A DNA stretch of 64,000 nt from an uncultured Robinsoniella sp. (GTDB lineage Bacteria; Bacillota; Clostridia; Lachnospirales; Lachnospiraceae): NCBI GenBank assembly GCA_900540475.1, contig UQGG01000031.1:23221-87220 (forward strand). Reading direction: 5' to 3'. Position numbers and translations under genes: made by a program. How positions within the stretch are numbered: position 1 is the stretch's first letter; each line of letters starts with the position of its first letter. The notes beneath the pieces were generated by a model. It was not told the origin of the DNA. It made no database searches and saw only the letters and a list, made by a program, of their open reading frames with translations. Shown here in pieces: positions 61,343-64,000 of this stretch.

Positions 61343-61404
61343 TAAGAGGCGGGCAGAAGTATTCAAGCAAACGAATTGTGTATACATGGAGGATAGGACA
61401 GTTA

Positions 61405-62541
61405 ATGATGGATAAAAAATTTGACACATCACTCAGGGATTCCCAGGGAACGAAAGTAGATCCGGTCAGCCCGGAGAGATTTGACCTGGAAGCATATGCA
61501 GACTATGAGGATAAACAGTTGGAAAAGAACCGCATTTTTCTTGAAAAAGAAGAAGGGCTTCTGGTTTACCGGAGGGTAAGGGCAGATGGGGTTTTTTATG
61601 ACAGATGCAGAGACTATAAAGAATCTCTGGCGCTTCAGCTCGGGGCTTTAAAACTAAGTATGAGTTATGAGGCGGATATTGCCAACTTTTTGGAGCCATG
61701 GTACGGAATTGGCTATATTGCATCCTGCTTTGGAGGAAAATATGTCTGGGAGCCAGGGCAGGCGCCCAGTGTGGACCCGGGGTTTGAATCTGCAGAAGAT
61801 ATATTAAACAGTGATTTTATACCAATTGCCAGCACAGAGACCGGCAGGCGTATCTTAGAAATGACGGAATATTTTATGGATCAGACCAGGGGAAAAGTAC
61901 CCATTTCCCTCACCGATGTACAATCCCCCATTAATATGCTTACCTACCTGCTGCCGGTAACCAATTTATTTTATGATGTGGTGGATGAACCCGAACAGGT
62001 ACAAAAAGCGGCTGAATTGGTGAGCGGTCTGCTGTTGGAGTTTTTATTGGAGCAGAAAAAGTTATTGGGCAGTGCAATGGCAGGGCCCGGACATGGCTTT
62101 GCATCCAGCCGTGCATTCCCGGGAATCGGACTTAGTAATGATATGTCTATTATGGTTCGGAATGAAGACTATGAGGAGATTTTCAAAAAATCCGATGAAA
62201 AGCTGGGAGAGGCATTTGGAGGAGTGGTATACCATTCCTGTGGGGGTTGGGAGTCGAAGATTGATATGGTTAAACGTTACCGGAATATTTTTATGGCTGA
62301 CGGTGCTTTTTCCATAGAGACAGATCCATCACCAAATTGTCCCGAGGTATTTGCAGAGGGATTTGCAGGCAGCGGCATTGTGCTGAATGCAAGGGCAGTA
62401 GGCGATGCAGATCACGCATTCAAGGTGTTTGAAAAGCTATGGAAACCAAAGCAGAAGCTTATCTGTGTAACATACTGCAAGTCTCCGGAGGAACAGAAGA
62501 AGCTATATAAAAAGTTACATAGTATGGAGGTGATACGATGA
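61405..62541 (+). CDS. URO-D superfamily protein 1 of LacI-linked pair
   Basis: 378 residues from ATG 61405 (TAGGA six bases upstream; a longer frame would start in the -35 box). URO-D/MtaA-like barrel with SFMSYEADIANFLEPWYGIGY-like middle (FLEPWYGIGY), ISLTDVQSPINMLTYLL, GPGHGFASSRAFPGIGLSND and YHSCGGWE (His277-Ser-Cys279). It overlaps the next gene by four bases (ATGA). No corrinoid partner is near. Control by the LacI regulator suggests a sugar-linked substrate; the reaction is unknown. Confidence 0.82.
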   Translation: MMDKKFDTSLRDSQGTKVDPVSPERFDLEAYADYEDKQLEKNRIFLEKEEGLLVYRRVRADGVFYDRCRDYKESLALQLGALKLSMSYEADIANFLEPWYGIGYIASCFGGKYVWEPGQAPSVDPGFESAEDILNSDFIPIASTETGRRILEMTEYFMDQTRGKVPISLTDVQSPINMLTYLLPVTNLFYDVVDEPEQVQKAAELVSGLLLEFLLEQKKLLGSAMAGPGHGFASSRAFPGIGLSNDMSIMVRNEDYEEIFKKSDEKLGEAFGGVVYHSCGGWESKIDMVKRYRNIFMADGAFSIETDPSPNCPEVFAEGFAGSGIVLNARAVGDADHAFKVFEKLWKPKQKLICVTYCKSPEEQKKLYKKLHSMEVIR

Positions 62542-63572
62542 AATATGATATAACCTTTCACCCGTCCTGGTGGCATGCTCATGCAGGAATAGCGTTTACC
62601 AGGGAATTTTTTGACGATCCGCAGTATCGGATGGAATGCGATATAAAAATGCGCCGTGCACTATATGATCATTTTGGAGCGTATGGTCTGGGAGAAAAAG
62701 CTCCGCTCATGCGACCTCTGATTGGGACCGACCTTTTAGCCGCAGGCTACCTTTATTCAGAACTGATGGGGTGTGAAGTGAAATATCAGGCTGATAATTC
62801 TCCGCAGATTATTTGCAGAGATTTGGATGAAGATGAGATAGGTGAAATCTATGCACCGGAACTGGAAACCAGTGAAGTATGGCAGCGTACACAGAGGCAG
62901 ATAGATTATCTGCTGGATCACTTTGGTTATGTGGAGTCATATATCAATCTTCAGGGAATTCAGAACATTTCCATGGATCTGATGGGGCAGGAAGCCATGG
63001 TGGTGTTTTATACGGCACCGGAGGAGGCAGAGCATCTTCTGCATGAAATAACAAAGCTTTCCATCTCCGTGGGAAAACGTCTGAAGGGGCTGTCTGACGA
63101 CATATCCGGGGGCGTTACCGCTATTGTAAGAAAAGTAAGGCCGAATATCTATCTGACCTCCAATTGTTCGGTAGAGATGATTTCCAATGACTTGTATGAA
63201 AAATTTCTCTTGCCATGTGATCAGAATCTGGCAAAAGCTTTTGGCAGCTTTGGTGTGCATCATTGTGGTGCCACAATGGAACATGTAGTAGATGGCTACC
63301 GGAAGATTCCCGGTCTGGAGTTTGCGGAAGTGGGCGCTTTTTCAGATTTAGCCTTGGTGAGAAGCAGACTTCCGGGCGTATTTTTAAATGCCAGGTATAG
63401 TCCGGCGCGGCTTTTGGAAGCATCAGAAGCGGAAATTACCCGGGAAGTTCAGGAATTGGCAGCAGTGGGGCAGGAAAATGGAGGATTAATCTCAGTTTCC
63501 TGTGTTGGAATTGATAAAAATGTTTCCGATGATCGTATAAAGTGTTTTTTGAAAGCTTGTAAAGAAATTTGA
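62538..63572 (+). CDS. URO-D superfamily protein 2 of LacI-linked pair
   Basis: 344 residues. Opens MKYDITFHPSWWHAHAGIAF, has LMRPLIGTDLLAAGYLYSE and VHHCGATMEHV (His241-His-Cys243), and near the end ISVSCVGID, where the Cys could be the third zinc ligand. Translation is coupled to 61405-62541 through the ATGA overlap, so the two may form a heteromeric enzyme. Function not assigned; the zinc motif points to a thiol or methyl-transfer type of reaction rather than haem synthesis. Confidence 0.82.
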   Translation: MKYDITFHPSWWHAHAGIAFTREFFDDPQYRMECDIKMRRALYDHFGAYGLGEKAPLMRPLIGTDLLAAGYLYSELMGCEVKYQADNSPQIICRDLDEDEIGEIYAPELETSEVWQRTQRQIDYLLDHFGYVESYINLQGIQNISMDLMGQEAMVVFYTAPEEAEHLLHEITKLSISVGKRLKGLSDDISGGVTAIVRKVRPNIYLTSNCSVEMISNDLYEKFLLPCDQNLAKAFGSFGVHHCGATMEHVVDGYRKIPGLEFAEVGAFSDLALVRSRLPGVFLNARYSPARLLEASEAEITREVQELAAVGQENGGLISVSCVGIDKNVSDDRIKCFLKACKEI

Positions 63573-63676
63573 AGAACTTACTGAAAACTGAAAAACCTAA
63601 AGAAATCTAAAGGAGCTAATAGATTATAAAGGAGCTAATGAATTCTAAAGGATCTAAAGGAATTTTAAAAGTAGAA

Positions 63677-63721
63677 GACGCCGTAATAAATGAAAGTGAA
63701 AAATCATTCATTACGGCGTTC
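63677..63721 (+). other. Strong hairpin after the URO-D operon
   Basis: GACGCCGTAATAAATGA pairs with TCATTCATTACGGCGTT over 17 bp with one mismatch. Only a weak T tail (TTCTG) follows. The preceding 63590-63670 holds short repeats of CTAAAGGAGCTAAT. Probably the operon end. Confidence 0.6.
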
Positions 63722-64000
63722 TGTCGTCATGCTTAGAAAACCCTGCATTGGGCTAGTACTACAGTGAAGGTTTTGTAATGCTCTAATAAATGCATTAAAT
63801 TGGGGTTTCGCTGATAAAATACGCTTTGTGGAATATAGGTAGTGTCCGGAAAGATTGGAGTAGGAAAATTACATGGACTCCGTCAGCTTAACGCAGAACT
63901 GGTATTTTCTAAGCTTCCCGAAGTCTTTTTTGGCGGCACGCGGGTATTCACCGAGAAATCCTGATGCATTTCTCGGTTCAGTACCCGCTTAGTATCCGAT
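63722..64000. other. Spacer at right edge with one long hairpin
   Basis: No supported gene. GCGGGTA-TTCA-CCGAGAAAT and ATTTCTCGG-TTCAG-TACCCGC (63940-63988) form a 16-bp two-part stem. Short open frames on both strands here are not recognised as proteins. Confidence 0.5.

Noticed and set aside
61297..61404. TTG start at 61297 for the first URO-D gene
   Set aside because: TTGACA here is the -35 box, and the operator follows. The family-like N-terminus begins after ATG 61405.
63722..64000. Insertion sequence at the right edge
   Set aside because: Only a hairpin and short frames are visible; no transposase motif in any frame.

Overview
The window looks like a chromosomal segment of a low-to-mid GC Firmicute, most likely a gut Lachnospiraceae member. 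This is inferred from strong AGGAGG ribosome sites, TTGACA/TATAAT promoters, a T-box in front of the trp operon, YesM/YesN two-component systems, Msm/Lpl-type sugar transporters without their own ATPase, and BspA/InlB-like surface proteins. No phage, conjugative element, CRISPR array or transposase gene is seen.

Layout. 1-3531: 3' part of a large surface beta-helix carbohydrate-active protein. 3831-11473 (minus): binding protein, two permeases, URO-D-family enzyme, YesM kinase, YesN regulator. 11685-12230: tandemly duplicated type I toxin-antitoxin locus. 12426-19640: Trp T-box and a complete trpEGDCFBA operon. 19636-20559: AEC transporter. 20654-24667: hybrid sensor kinase/GGDEF gene cut by one in-frame TAG. 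24722-25056: tRNA-Tyr and tRNA-Leu. 25259-31481: LRR/InlB surface protein, PAS-GGDEF protein, AraC regulator, URO-D-like protein. 31578-34556: orphan YesN regulator, a second toxin locus and an AraC regulator, followed by a MATE exporter. 36387-55573: about 19 kb glycan-use operon with an Lpl-type transporter, GH2, CE15 glucuronoyl esterase, GH95, an unassigned TIM-barrel enzyme, GH29, GH42 and GH31. 55582-55876: third toxin site. 55961-59709: orphan YesM kinase divergent from an orphan binding protein. 59991-63572: LacI regulator divergent from two overlapping URO-D genes.

How it works together. The glycan operon appears to import oligosaccharides already cut outside the cell and trim them inside with exo-acting enzymes. 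CE15 with fucosidase/galactosidase, beta-galactosidase and alpha-xylosidase-type families points to side chains of a complex plant glucuronoxylan or xyloglucan (inference). Around it are local sensors (YesM/YesN, AraC, LacI) and four URO-D-superfamily proteins that lie beside sugar transport or regulatory genes rather than haem or corrinoid genes.

Most novel-looking signals: (i) a 24-nt hairpin family with covarying base pairs in front of GH2, GH95 and GH42; (ii) three sites (four copies) of tiny holin-like toxins with convergent antisense RNAs, one copy having lost its toxin leader but kept its RNA; (iii) the URO-D/sugar-locus association; (iv) a 165-bp near-perfect palindrome inside the glycan operon; (v) the amber-split hybrid kinase.
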